A stretch of 64,000 nt of DNA from the NCBI GenBank assembly GCA_040393065.1, contig JBEBUW010000006.1:1-64000 (forward strand), in the 5' to 3' direction. The DNA is from JACCWM01 sp040393065. GTDB taxonomy: Bacteria > Myxococcota_A > Bradymonadia > Bradymonadales > Bradymonadaceae. Below the pieces are notes generated by a model. That model had not been told where the DNA came from. It saw only the letters and a program-made list of their open reading frames with translations, and made no database searches. Each line of letters starts with the position of its first letter. Positions within the stretch are counted from its first letter, which is position 1. Both the position numbers and the translations under genes were made by a program. Below, in pieces: positions 8,146 through 16,691 of the stretch.

Positions 8146-9132
8146 ATGAGATCGAGAAAAGCCATAAGTCTGCTGGTGGTAGGAAGCGAAGCCAATATGT
8201 TGCATTTGTTGAGCGATGTGCTCATGGAAGGTGGCTTTGATGTGACGTCGCTGCATGCGGAAGATGCGGTGGCGGATGCGCTGGAACTGGTGGAGCCGAT
8301 GGCGATCGTGTGCGATGAGTTGGAGGGCGTTTTTAATGGCGAGCGTCTGTATGCGGAGTTGCAGGCGCAGGGGCGGGCGGATTCGATAGCGTTTGTGTTG
8401 TTGAGCGATAGTCTGGATTCGAAGCGAACGGCGAGTTGCCTGAATGCGGGGATGGAAGAGTTTATCAGTAAGCCGTTTGCGATCGAGGAGTTGTATGCGC
8501 GGATTCACAAGGCGGTGAGGAGTCGGCAGCGTGTGAGCGAGCTGGAGAAGGCTTCCGAGGTGGCGGAGGACGTGGGATTTGCGGGCAGGCTTGAGTACAT
8601 GGATTTGCCGGATCTGGTTTTGAATTTGAATCAGAATATGCGTAGCGGCGTGTTGCATGTGGACGTGGAGGAGGGCGCGTATCGGTTTGATTTTTCCAAT
8701 GGCGAGCTTGCAGGGGCGGTGGGACCGGGCGGGATTATGGGGCGCAAGGCGTTTTTCCGGGCCATTCGGAGTACGTCAGGTTCGTTTACGTTTTATCCAG
8801 GCGAGGCGTTGTCGGGGGCGCTGCCGTCGGAGTTGATGAGTGCGGGGCATTTGTTGTTGTCGGCGGTCCAGGAATCGGATGAATACGGGCTTGTGCGGGG
8901 CGATTTACCGGGCGATTTGCAGCTTTCGCTGACGAGTCTGGGGCGCTCGAAGTCCGGGGAATTGCCGGCCGTATTGTTGCCGCTGGTGGAAGGTCCGCAT
9001 CGCGTGATGAGTGTGGCGGCCTTGATCAACGCGAGTCCGCGGACGGATCTGGAGGCGGCGCTGGAATTGTTGGAATGTATGAAGCAGGAGATTGTCGTTG
9101 GCTACGATAAAGAAAGCTCCCAGCCAGCCTGA
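8146..9132 (+). CDS. Receiver domain - DUF4388 (PATAN) response-regulator-like protein
   Basis: 328 residues from ATG 8146, just before the first receiver beta strand (ISLLVVGSEANMLHLLSDVL). The receiver keeps a candidate phosphoacceptor D57 (AIVCDELEG) and the conserved Lys K109 (FISKPF), but the usual acidic pair after strand 1 is Ser-Glu. Residues about 145-235 match DUF4388: FAGRLEYMDLPDLVLNL, SGVLHVDVEEGAYRFDFSNG, and GRKAFFRAIRSTSGSFTFYP. Such pairs are common in myxobacterial regulators of motility and development. The C-terminal third is helical and unassigned. Earlier in-frame starts exist (8062 onward) but would add an unrelated leader. It overlaps the next gene by 35 bases, so the two are probably co-translated. 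Confidence 0.8.
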   Translation: MRSRKAISLLVVGSEANMLHLLSDVLMEGGFDVTSLHAEDAVADALELVEPMAIVCDELEGVFNGERLYAELQAQGRADSIAFVLLSDSLDSKRTASCLNAGMEEFISKPFAIEELYARIHKAVRSRQRVSELEKASEVAEDVGFAGRLEYMDLPDLVLNLNQNMRSGVLHVDVEEGAYRFDFSNGELAGAVGPGGIMGRKAFFRAIRSTSGSFTFYPGEALSGALPSELMSAGHLLLSAVQESDEYGLVRGDLPGDLQLSLTSLGRSKSGELPAVLLPLVEGPHRVMSVAALINASPRTDLEAALELLECMKQEIVVGYDKESSQPA

Positions 9133-10054
9133 GCTCAGGTATCACCGCAGTCTGGTGATCGGGGCGACCGGGCAGATTGGAAGTCATGTGGTGGCGGAGC
9201 TGGTCGAGCGGGAGATCTCGGTTCGATGTCTGCGGCGCTGGAACAGTGATACCGAGCGTTTGACCGGTCTGGATGTAGAGCAGATCGTCGGTGATGTGCT
9301 CGATTTTGACAGTCTTATCGGTGCGATGAGCGGGTGCAATTACGTTTTCTATGCGGTTGCGCCGGCGGTGGGCCTGAGTACGCGGGAAATCCTTTTGGAA
9401 AGTGTGGGGGCGATTCGCACGGTGATCGAGGCGGCGCGTGAGGTGGGTGTCGATCGGATTGTGGTGACGAGTAGTGCTGCGACGCTGGCCGCCGAGGGTT
9501 CGCAGGCGCGGCTGGTGAGTGAGAAAGACGTGTATTTGCCGGGGACAAGCGCGGATGCGTTTGTGGAGGCGAAGTACGCGGTGGAGCAGGAATGCGCGCG
9601 GTATTCGGCGGATGGCGCGGATATTGTGCTGCTGAATCCGGGGCTGTGTGTGGGGCCGGGGGTGGATTTGCGGCCGTATCTTGCGCTCGGGGTCGAGGAT
9701 GATGCGCGGGTAAATTTCGTTGATATTCGTGACGTTGCGCGTGCGCATGTCGATGCGTTGTCGTTGGGACGCCCGGGCGCGCGGTACGCGCTGGGCGGTG
9801 TGAACGGCTATGTCGGTGATTTGCTGGCGGACTGGCGTGTGGGACGTGCTGCGCGTGTGGAACAGCTTTTGCCGCAGTGGGTGCAGAAGCAGCGCAGGCG
9901 GATTTCCGGAATGTCAGGAGGGATTTCAGCGGTGGTTGGCGGATTGCGTCAGGAGACTGCAGGCGTTGTGCGCGAGGCGGGCCTGGTGCGGGAGGGGCGG
10001 TGGCTGGATACGCGGCTTGCGGAGCAGGAGCTGGGGTGGCGTTCGCGGCTTTGA
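9098..10054 (+). CDS. NAD-dependent epimerase/dehydratase-like (extended SDR) protein
   Basis: 318 residues. The nucleotide-binding fold opens with LVIGATGQIGSHVV (TGxxGxxG), followed by GDVLDFDSLIGAM, VVTSSAATLA and LLNPGLCVGPG, the order of extended short-chain dehydrogenases. The catalytic YxxxK is FVEAK here (F155, K159), so the active-site Tyr is missing and the substrate is unknown. A TTG at 9098 lies seven bases after AGGAG at 9086-9090 and is the best start; a TTG at 9092 is possible. Both lie inside the preceding gene, a sign of coupling. The C-terminal 70 residues include a basic segment (QKQRRRISGM). Confidence 0.75.
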   Translation: MATIKKAPSQPELRYHRSLVIGATGQIGSHVVAELVEREISVRCLRRWNSDTERLTGLDVEQIVGDVLDFDSLIGAMSGCNYVFYAVAPAVGLSTREILLESVGAIRTVIEAAREVGVDRIVVTSSAATLAAEGSQARLVSEKDVYLPGTSADAFVEAKYAVEQECARYSADGADIVLLNPGLCVGPGVDLRPYLALGVEDDARVNFVDIRDVARAHVDALSLGRPGARYALGGVNGYVGDLLADWRVGRAARVEQLLPQWVQKQRRRISGMSGGISAVVGGLRQETAGVVREAGLVREGRWLDTRLAEQELGWRSRL

Positions 10055-10081
10055 TGGGGCGATGAGCCGGATTTGGGCGGC

Positions 10082-11404
10082 TTAAGGATGCGGGTGGCCG
10101 GACGGAAAGATGGGGAGAATTCGGTTGCGGCCGGTTTGTTTGGCGTCGAGCAGGCGCTGATCGGCGGCGTAGAGGAGTTCTTCGGGTTCGAGACCGTCCG
10201 CCGGGAAATGAGAAATTCCGGCGCTGAAGGTGACGTGAAAGGTCTGGTCCTCTTCGCTTTTGAAGGGGATGCGGGCGAATTCGTCGGCGACGCGCTGGAG
10301 CGCAAGGCGTGCGGTGTGGGCGTCTTCATTGACCAGGACGACGGCAAATTCTTCGCCGCCCCAGCGGGCTCGGAGGTCTTCGATGCGGAATCGATTGGCG
10401 AGCAGGCGTCCGAGCGTGGCAAGTACGCGGTCGCCGGTGAGGTGGCCGTAGGTGTCGTTGATTTGTTTGAAGCGGTCGAGATCGAGCAGGCAAAAGGCAA
10501 GGGGGCGTGCGTGGCGTGAGACTTCGGCCAGGCGTCCGGCGAGTTGTTCGACGAAGGCGCGTCGTGTGAGCAGGCCGGTGAGGATATCGCGGTCGGCGCG
10601 GTCGCGGACCAGGCGTGTGCGTTCGACACGTACGTGCAAGCGCGCGATGAATTCGTCCCAGGCGATGGGTTGTGCCAGGTAATCGTCACCGCCGACTTTG
10701 AAGGCGGCCAGGCGTTGGGCAGGATCGGGCCTGTCGGTGAGAAAGAGGATGGGCAGGTCAATCCAGGTCGGGATGGTGCGCAGGATGCGGCAGATTTCAA
10801 AACCGCTCATGGCGGGCGTGTGGGTGTGGAGTAGCAGCGCGTCCGGGCGAAGATGCTCGAGTTCGTCCAGCAGACCGGCCGGGTGCGTGAGATGATGCAG
10901 GCAGATGTTGGCGGCGTTGGGAAGCGTCTGGATGCGGCGCGCGAAGTTGTGTTGAGGATCGAGGAGAAGGACATTGAGGCGCGTCGGACTCTGGAGGGAG
11001 CCCAGGTAGTGAACGGCCTGGGAAAATGTGGTGCGATCGAGGGGTTTTTGCAGGGCCAGGGCGGCCGGCGTGGGCACATCGTGGGCGCGGACGAGCAGGC
11101 CGGATTGTTCATAAATCAGGCCGAAGGGCGGCAGCGGCTCGGCGCCGGGGCGGGAGCTGGCGAGTGTCTGTAGGATGTGCGGCAGGGATGTGGCAGGGGG
11201 ATCCGGCACGGTGATGAGCATGCCGGTAAGTTCCGGGTGATTGATCCACCGTGCTGCCTGTTCCAGATTCCTTGCGCCCAGTACTTTTACAATCAGTTGC
11301 TCGCCGAGGCGTGTAATTTCGGAGAGAAAATCGGCGTCGGAATCCATGACGAGAATGGTCGATGCCTGTGCGCTGTGGTGGGGAAATGCCGGAAATTTGC
11401 TCAT
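10082..11404 (-). CDS. Diguanylate cyclase with two degenerate receiver-like domains
   Basis: 440 residues. Residues about 15-135 and 142-262 are receiver-like. In the second, the phosphoacceptor position is His193 (ALLLHTHTPAMSG) and the conserved Lys is Gln245 (DDYLAQPI), so neither looks phosphorylatable. The GGDEF domain covers about 265-432: DILTGLLTRRAFVEQL, FCLLDLDRFKQINDTYGHL, the active-site loop GGEEF at 349-353, and SAGISHFP. An RxxD inhibitory site (RIED, 340-343) sits five residues before GGEEF, so product feedback by cyclic di-GMP is expected. It should make cyclic di-GMP from two GTP. It is convergent with the SDR gene, with 27 bases between stops. Confidence 0.93.
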   Translation of the reverse strand: MSKFPAFPHHSAQASTILVMDSDADFLSEITRLGEQLIVKVLGARNLEQAARWINHPELTGMLITVPDPPATSLPHILQTLASSRPGAEPLPPFGLIYEQSGLLVRAHDVPTPAALALQKPLDRTTFSQAVHYLGSLQSPTRLNVLLLDPQHNFARRIQTLPNAANICLHHLTHPAGLLDELEHLRPDALLLHTHTPAMSGFEICRILRTIPTWIDLPILFLTDRPDPAQRLAAFKVGGDDYLAQPIAWDEFIARLHVRVERTRLVRDRADRDILTGLLTRRAFVEQLAGRLAEVSRHARPLAFCLLDLDRFKQINDTYGHLTGDRVLATLGRLLANRFRIEDLRARWGGEEFAVVLVNEDAHTARLALQRVADEFARIPFKSEEDQTFHVTFSAGISHFPADGLEPEELLYAADQRLLDAKQTGRNRILPIFPSGHPHP

Positions 11405-11514
11405 CGATCGCCAGGAAAAAGCGGCTTGCCTGCGGGCTTGAAGGGATGTCGGGGCTATCCAACAAGCTAAGCAGAGGCGATAGATTTTCCAGTCTTTTGC
11501 AGGTCCGCGAAGGC

Positions 11515-13140
11515 TTATTCCATCAAGCGCGCGCGGAGGTAAGAACTGGCGGCATCGAGGACGGTAACGACCACCAGAAGCAGTAGCAGAGCCGTGACGG
11601 CTTTGTCGTACTGGAAGCTATTTACATAGGTATAGAGATAAAAACCGATGCCGCCGGCTCCTACGAGGCCGAGAATGCTTGCGGCGCGCACGTTGTACTC
11701 GAACATGTAGACGGTGTAGCCGAGCAAAAGTGGCAGGACTTGCGGGAACACACCGTAGCGAAAGCGCTGGGTGCGGCTTGCGCCGACGCTTTTTAAGGCC
11801 AGAAGCGGTTTGGGATCGATGGCTTCGATACCTTCATAGTAGAACTTTCCGAGGTATCCGGCCGCATAAAAGGTCAGCGCGAGGATGCCGGGGAAGGGCC
11901 CCAGGCCGACGATGACGACAAAGAATAGGCCCCAGATGATGCTGGGGATGGTTCGCAGCAGGTTGAGCAGCAGGCGCGCCGCGTATTGAACCGGGCGGGG
12001 CGTCATGTTGCGTGCCGCGAGTACCGAAATCGGCAGGGTCAGGATGGCCGCGAGCGTGGTGGCGATGAGCGCCATCTGTACGGTTTCGAGCAGGGATTGT
12101 GCGACGGTTTTGGTGACGGAAAAGTCCGGGGGAAACATGCGGCCTAATAAATCGACCGCGTTGTCGAGGTTTCCAAAGAGTTTGGCGGCGCTAAAGTTCA
12201 CGCCTTTTGCAGCCCAGATATAGGTTGCGATGATCGCAGCGATGACCAGGAGGTAAAAGCCAAGGCGTCCGATCAGACCGCCGCCGGGCAGGTTTTTGTC
12301 GAAGTCGATGCTTTCTGAGATTTTCAGGCCGGGCCGAGGCAACGCTTCCGGCGCGGGTTCCCGATGCGCAGGTTGCGTGGAAAGCGCGGGTATTTCGGGT
12401 TCGAGTTGTTCCAGCAGGTTGCAGCCCTGCTCGGGGTCGCCGTCGAAGACAATGCGTCCGTTGTGAACGACCAGAACACGGTCGGCGTAGCGACGCACGA
12501 TGGCCAGATCGTGGAGGACGACGAGCAGCGTTGCCTGTCCGTTTCGGGCTTGTTTTAAGCGTTTGAGCGTGTGCTCGGCCCAGTGGATGTCCAGGCTGGA
12601 AATGGGTTCGTCGAGCAAAAGAACTGCCGGATCTTGAAGCAGCAGGCGCGCGACGCCGACGCGTTGTTGCTCGCCGCCGCTCAGGCGTGAGCAGCGTACG
12701 GTGGTGCGGTCGCGTAGTCCGAGGTCATCGAGCAGGGCGCGGGCACGGATGCGGTCATCGCGCTGAAACTGAAGCAGGCCGGCGTGCGCTTTGTAGGCGT
12801 AGAGGCGTCCGCACAAAACATTCTGGAGTGCGTCGAGCTGGGGCACGAGGCCGTAGTTCTGGAACACCATGCCGACATCGCGGCTGAACTCTTCGCTTGT
12901 ATTGTGTCCGCTGGAGCCGGCGACAACCGGGTGACCGGCCACCGTGATGGTGCCGGTTGCGGGTTTGATCTGTCCGCTGAGCGCACGAAGTAAGGTGCTT
13001 TTTCCGGCGCCACTGCGGCCGATGATTGCAACCGTCTGGCCGCATGGGAGTTCAAAGTTTACATCGCTCAGCGCGTGAACGGCCCCGTCGCGTCCGGGGT
13101 ATTCGACGCGGAGATTTTGAACAGAGACTGCAATGGACAC
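11515..13140 (-). CDS. phnC-phnE: Phosphonate-type ABC transporter ATPase-permease fusion (PhnC-PhnE)
   Basis: 541 residues combining two proteins that are usually separate. Residues 1-250 are a PhnC-like ATPase with Walker A GRSGAGKST, Q-loop VFQNYGLVP, signature LSGGEQQR and Walker B VLLLDEP. A 50-residue proline/glutamate-rich linker (about 250-300) leads to a PhnE-like permease with about six membrane helices and the coupling loop near ALKSVGASRTQRFRYGVFP. In a dimeric transporter one gene would give two ATPase and two permease domains. The solute-binding gene phnD lies just upstream. The substrate could be phosphonate, phosphite or phosphate; no phosphonate-degrading genes are visible. 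GTG 13140 is chosen because the NLRVEYPG strand follows, but no ribosome site is clear. Confidence 0.93.
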   Translation of the reverse strand: MSIAVSVQNLRVEYPGRDGAVHALSDVNFELPCGQTVAIIGRSGAGKSTLLRALSGQIKPATGTITVAGHPVVAGSSGHNTSEEFSRDVGMVFQNYGLVPQLDALQNVLCGRLYAYKAHAGLLQFQRDDRIRARALLDDLGLRDRTTVRCSRLSGGEQQRVGVARLLLQDPAVLLLDEPISSLDIHWAEHTLKRLKQARNGQATLLVVLHDLAIVRRYADRVLVVHNGRIVFDGDPEQGCNLLEQLEPEIPALSTQPAHREPAPEALPRPGLKISESIDFDKNLPGGGLIGRLGFYLLVIAAIIATYIWAAKGVNFSAAKLFGNLDNAVDLLGRMFPPDFSVTKTVAQSLLETVQMALIATTLAAILTLPISVLAARNMTPRPVQYAARLLLNLLRTIPSIIWGLFFVVIVGLGPFPGILALTFYAAGYLGKFYYEGIEAIDPKPLLALKSVGASRTQRFRYGVFPQVLPLLLGYTVYMFEYNVRAASILGLVGAGGIGFYLYTYVNSFQYDKAVTALLLLLVVVTVLDAASSYLRARLME

Positions 13141-13178
13141 GGAGATTATCGATCGAAAGGGGAAACTAGCAGGAAGGT

Positions 13179-13227
13179 GCGATCGTGGTCAGGGGATTGG
13201 GTGAATGAACCGTGTGACCACGATCGC
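13179..13227 (-). terminator. Intercistronic hairpin between phnD and phnC-phnE
   Basis: A perfect 13-bp inverted repeat, GCGATCGTGGTCA and TGACCACGATCGC, flanks a 23-base loop just after the phnD stop codon (13238-13240). There is no T-tract, so it may act as a partial attenuator or RNA-stabilising structure rather than a full terminator. Such a hairpin would raise binding-protein output relative to the membrane component. Confidence 0.6.
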
Positions 13228-13237
13228 GGATCGTGTA

Positions 13238-14233
13238 TTACATGGGGTAGTCGGTGGCAACCTGTTTGACGGCTTTTTCAAGCGCATGCACGTGTTCTTC
13301 GTGTGTGCGCTCGACGAGTTTCTCGGCACCGTAAACACTCTTGAGCAGCGCTTTGTTCTCGGGCTCATTGAGCTCCAGCAACGCTTTCTTCACGTTGTCC
13401 TTCACTTCTTGCGGCAACTCGCCGCGGATCGCCAGCAAGTGCGTGGGGACGGGGCCCTGTTTGGCGATGACTTTGACGCGGTCGCGTTGTTCATCGGTCA
13501 GGTATTGTTGCAGCGCGTAGTCGGAGGCTGCGGCGGCTTCGACCTTGCCGTTGACGAGGGCAAGCATGGCCTGCTGGTAGCCACCGGCAAAAAGCACTTC
13601 GCCGAAGAAATCACGCGGGTTGCCGCCTTCGGGAAGCAGTCCATCATCGATGACTTTGGAGAGCGGGAACAGGTAGCCGGAGGTGGAAGTTGGCGAGGTG
13701 AAGGCGATGGTTTTGCCTTTCAGGTCGGCGAGTTCGTTGATGGGGCTGTCTTTGAGGGCGTACCACTGGGAGTGGTAGAAGGGCGCGCCGCGGCGTTCTT
13801 CGGCGACGAGGACTTCGGCGTTCGCAGTCTGGTGCGCGATCATGTAGGGCCAGGCGCTGAAGTAGGCGACGTCGGCGTTTTTGCCGCGAAGTGCTTCGAC
13901 AACAGCCGCGTAGCTGGTGGGCAAAAAGACTTCGGTTTCATAGCCGGTTTTCTCGGAGATGAACTCGGCGAATTTTTTGACGTCGAGCTGCATGCCTTCC
14001 GGGTTTTCCTGGGGCTGGAAAGCGAAGGTGATTTTGATCTGCTCGGCCGGTTTCTGGTTGTTGGCGGCTTCCTCGGTCGCAGCGGCGGCCGTGGAATCGG
14101 TGTTTTTTGAGGCGTCGCGATCGCAGCCGACAAGGCTTGCGGAGGCGATGATGCCAGCCAGAAGTAAGCCAACGGGGGCAGTATTGCGGCGAGAGAAATT
14201 GGTGAAATATTTTGATTTTGAAAGATTGTGCAT
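13238..14233 (-). CDS. phnD: Phosphate/phosphite/phosphonate ABC transporter solute-binding lipoprotein
   Basis: 331 residues with a lipoprotein signal: basic N-terminus, hydrophobic GLLLAGIIASAS and the lipobox LVGC, then a Ser/Thr/Ala/Glu-rich tether. The body matches PhnD-like binding proteins: KITFAFQPQENPEGM, a LRGKNADVAYFSAWPYMI segment that lines the ligand pocket, GKTIAFTSPTSTSGYLFPL, and VEAAAASDYALQQYL. It should capture the anion outside the inner membrane and pass it to the downstream ATPase-permease fusion. The start is well supported by GGAGG five bases before the ATG. It is first in the two-gene unit. Confidence 0.93.
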   Translation of the reverse strand: MHNLSKSKYFTNFSRRNTAPVGLLLAGIIASASLVGCDRDASKNTDSTAAAATEEAANNQKPAEQIKITFAFQPQENPEGMQLDVKKFAEFISEKTGYETEVFLPTSYAAVVEALRGKNADVAYFSAWPYMIAHQTANAEVLVAEERRGAPFYHSQWYALKDSPINELADLKGKTIAFTSPTSTSGYLFPLSKVIDDGLLPEGGNPRDFFGEVLFAGGYQQAMLALVNGKVEAAAASDYALQQYLTDEQRDRVKVIAKQGPVPTHLLAIRGELPQEVKDNVKKALLELNEPENKALLKSVYGAEKLVERTHEEHVHALEKAVKQVATDYPM

Positions 14234-14287
14234 GACTCCTCCACGTGGTTAACGCGCTATTGATAATAGATCACGTCGAGGAGTCAA

Positions 14288-14318
14288 GCAGATATTGAAA
14301 CTTGGTTTCAATATCTGC
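14288..14318. terminator. Perfect hairpin between hpd and phnD
   Basis: A perfect 14-bp inverted repeat, GCAGATATTGAAAC / GTTTCAATATCTGC, with a three-base loop (TTG). It lies 28 bases past the hpd stop and 55 bases before the phnD start, both genes leftward. Without a T-tract it could be an hpd terminator or an operator controlling phnD. Confidence 0.6.
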
Positions 14319-14345
14319 CTCGCTTTCAGGAGGGAGGAAAGAGGC

Positions 14346-15482
14346 TCAGGCGGAGGTCTGATTGCGCTCGATGGCTTCAAACAGGGCACGGAAGTTTCCG
14401 CCGCCAAAGCCCTGGTCGCCTTTGCGCTGGATGAGTTCGATGAAGAAGGGGCCGGCTTCGGGCTCATCATAAAGAAGCGCGGCTTCTTTCATGAAGATCT
14501 GAAGTAGGTATTTTTCGTCGGCGCCGTCAATCTGTACGCCGGTTTTGGCAAGGACGTCGTAGTCTTCGTCGATCTTGGTGACGCCCTGTTCTTTGAGGCG
14601 CGCGGGCGACTGGTCGTAGTAGGCCTGGGGCGTGTCGAGGAATTCGATGCCGAGTTCGCGCATCTCATCTACGCAGCCCACGATGTCGTCGACGCCCATC
14701 GCAGCGTGCTGGATGCCGCCGCCACCGAAGTCTTCCAGATATTTCTGGATCTGGGAGGCGTTGAAAAACGGGCGACGGGGTTCGTTGTTGGCGAACTTGA
14801 TACCGCTTTCTGGATCCCACATAACGATCGATTTTAAGCCCGAGCCGGACTGGCGAGTGGGATCGAGGTCGCTTGTGTGGAACTCGATTTCCCAGAACTG
14901 CTCCATGCCCAGGACATCGCGGAACCAGTCCACGAGCGGCTTCAGGGTGCGCACGTTGCTGGTGAGGTGGTCGATGTAGGTGAAGTTGAAGCGGTTGTTG
15001 CCGCCTTTGTTGAGGACTTCGAAGCCGGGCGCATAGGCCGGATAGTTGGTTTTTTCAACGAACCCGTAGGTGGTGTTGCCAAGCGGGCTTGCGATTTCAA
15101 AGGAACGATAGGTGCCGCCGTCGGGCGTGGTCACGGTGCGAATATCGTCGAGCGGGGTTCCGCCGCGGGCTTCGACGGTGCGAAAGGCGTGCTCGATGTC
15201 TTTGACGCGGAAGTTTACGGTGCCGATGCCGGCCGAATGAAATTTGCGATGGTAGGCAGCCCAGGAGTCAGGGCGCAGAGACTTGACGACCTCAATGCGG
15301 AGATCTCCGCCCTCATAGACTTCGCTGCGATCGCCGGTCTGGGCTTCGAGCTCGGGGGTGGAGCGTGCGGTCAGCTTGAAATCGAGCTTGTCGATATAGA
15401 ACGTACGGCTGCGGTCGAGATCAAGGGTAACAAAGCGAAGGCCGTCGTATCCTGTAATTCCAAGGTTCTTGATTTGCGACAT
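14346..15482 (-). CDS. hpd: 4-hydroxyphenylpyruvate dioxygenase
   Basis: 378 residues, normal for the family. It converts 4-hydroxyphenylpyruvate to homogentisate in tyrosine catabolism, using a non-haem iron. The two-domain vicinal-oxygen-chelate fold is evident, with iron ligands H172 (YIDHLTSNV), H259 (GGGIQHAAM) and E349 (FFIELIQRKGDQGFGGGNF), and the C-terminal gating helix (FRALFEAIE). The ATG at 15482 lies six bases after AGGAG; an ATG six bases earlier overlaps that site and is less likely. No homogentisate dioxygenase or other pathway gene is next to it in the window. Confidence 0.96.
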   Translation of the reverse strand: MSQIKNLGITGYDGLRFVTLDLDRSRTFYIDKLDFKLTARSTPELEAQTGDRSEVYEGGDLRIEVVKSLRPDSWAAYHRKFHSAGIGTVNFRVKDIEHAFRTVEARGGTPLDDIRTVTTPDGGTYRSFEIASPLGNTTYGFVEKTNYPAYAPGFEVLNKGGNNRFNFTYIDHLTSNVRTLKPLVDWFRDVLGMEQFWEIEFHTSDLDPTRQSGSGLKSIVMWDPESGIKFANNEPRRPFFNASQIQKYLEDFGGGGIQHAAMGVDDIVGCVDEMRELGIEFLDTPQAYYDQSPARLKEQGVTKIDEDYDVLAKTGVQIDGADEKYLLQIFMKEAALLYDEPEAGPFFIELIQRKGDQGFGGGNFRALFEAIERNQTSA

Positions 15483-15881
15483 GAGCATCTCCTGTGGGGC
15501 AAAGATTGCCAGAACGAAGCGTTCAGCGAAGGATTACGCCAGCTGTCAGCCCTTAAGATTCTGGGTTTCTTGCCGATTCTGGTTGTTTGGTGTGTTCACC
15601 GGGCTAACTGGTAGCGAATAAATTGGGGGCTGTAAAGTGATCAGGGGTATCGATTGCGACAAATTCACGGGCGTCTGGCGACACGCAAGAAAGCGGGCAG
15701 ATTACGCCCGGTTTGAAAGTTCATTCTTGCGCCAGCGGAAAAGTTCTGATTAGGCTCGTTTTCAACACCCACATCAGAGAGCCCGAGTGCAGCCAGTGGC
15801 ATCTCTTCTTAACCGGCGCATTGAGAAAGCGTTTTTCATGGGGAAAGGCCTTTTTCAAACGCATTTTGGAAGGAGTCCGTC
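15483..15881. other. Divergent intergenic region
   Basis: About 400 bases between hpd and the divergent gene at 15882. It should hold the hpd promoter, but I see no strong promoter match, repeat or RNA gene. Composition moves from G-rich to C-rich on the + strand in the right-hand part, where the skew reversal starts. Confidence 0.4.
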
Positions 15882-16691
15882 ATGTCAGGTATTTCGAAAG
15901 TCACTGTCGATCGTGAGCGAATCATCCAGAACGTCATCCATGCCGTGGATCACCACCTGGTTCCCAACGCCGAACAGGTCGTCGCCGGCATTTTTGGAGG
16001 TCAGGCGCCGGTTCACTTGACCCCGCAAGAACTGTGCACTGCCATTCGCCACACACTGGCCCAAAAAATGGAAGCCGAGCGCGACGCCGACATGGCACTC
16101 GCCCTCGACGAGTTCGAAACCAAGGAAGCCCGCATGATGCGTGACGAGGCATTCGGCACCAAATCCGAGCGTTTGCGCGCCCTGCGCAACGGTATGTTGG
16201 CTAGCTACGGCGAGCAAACGCTGGAGATGTATGGTATGAAAGAGGGGGTGCCCGAGGTTCCCCACCGCCTGGTCCCCTACGCCCTCAACATTGCTCAGCG
16301 CCTGGAAATGCGCCCGCTCACCCAGGCCCCCCGCGCTTTCATGCCCGCTTTTGACAGCGCTGCCATCGCCGCCGATATCCGCGTTATGGCCGAGGCCCTC
16401 CAACACGGCATCGACGAAGTCGGACGCGAAACCCGCGAAGACCAGCTGGCCCGTGCCCGCCGCGACGCCGCCCGCGAAGAATCCTGGCGCACCTACCAGG
16501 CCCTGACCACCACCGTCGAAGGCCTGTTCCGCCTGATCGATCGCAACGATCTGGCCAATCGGGTACGCTTGACCGGTCGCCGCCGCGCCGGCTTGCCGGA
16601 GCCCGAAGACCTGGAGTTCGATGACCTTACCGTCGACAAGGCTCACAACGAGCCCGCCCGCGAACCCGCGCCAGCTACCGACGAAACCTAA
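15882..16691 (+). CDS. Hypothetical soluble alpha-helical protein, 269 aa
   Basis: I do not recognise the family. The start is firm: AGGAG lies a few bases before ATG 15882. No signal peptide or membrane segment. The sequence is almost all helical with many charged residues (MEAERDADMALALDEFETKE) and a disordered acidic/proline tail (EPAREPAPATDET). Codon use is striking: it prefers C-ending codons (GCC, CGC, CTC), whereas every other rightward gene here prefers G/T endings. This makes the + strand C-rich only in this segment and suggests recent inversion or acquisition. It lies between hpd and the distal end of the CRISPR array. Confidence 0.65.
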   Translation: MSGISKVTVDRERIIQNVIHAVDHHLVPNAEQVVAGIFGGQAPVHLTPQELCTAIRHTLAQKMEAERDADMALALDEFETKEARMMRDEAFGTKSERLRALRNGMLASYGEQTLEMYGMKEGVPEVPHRLVPYALNIAQRLEMRPLTQAPRAFMPAFDSAAIAADIRVMAEALQHGIDEVGRETREDQLARARRDAAREESWRTYQALTTTVEGLFRLIDRNDLANRVRLTGRRRAGLPEPEDLEFDDLTVDKAHNEPAREPAPATDET

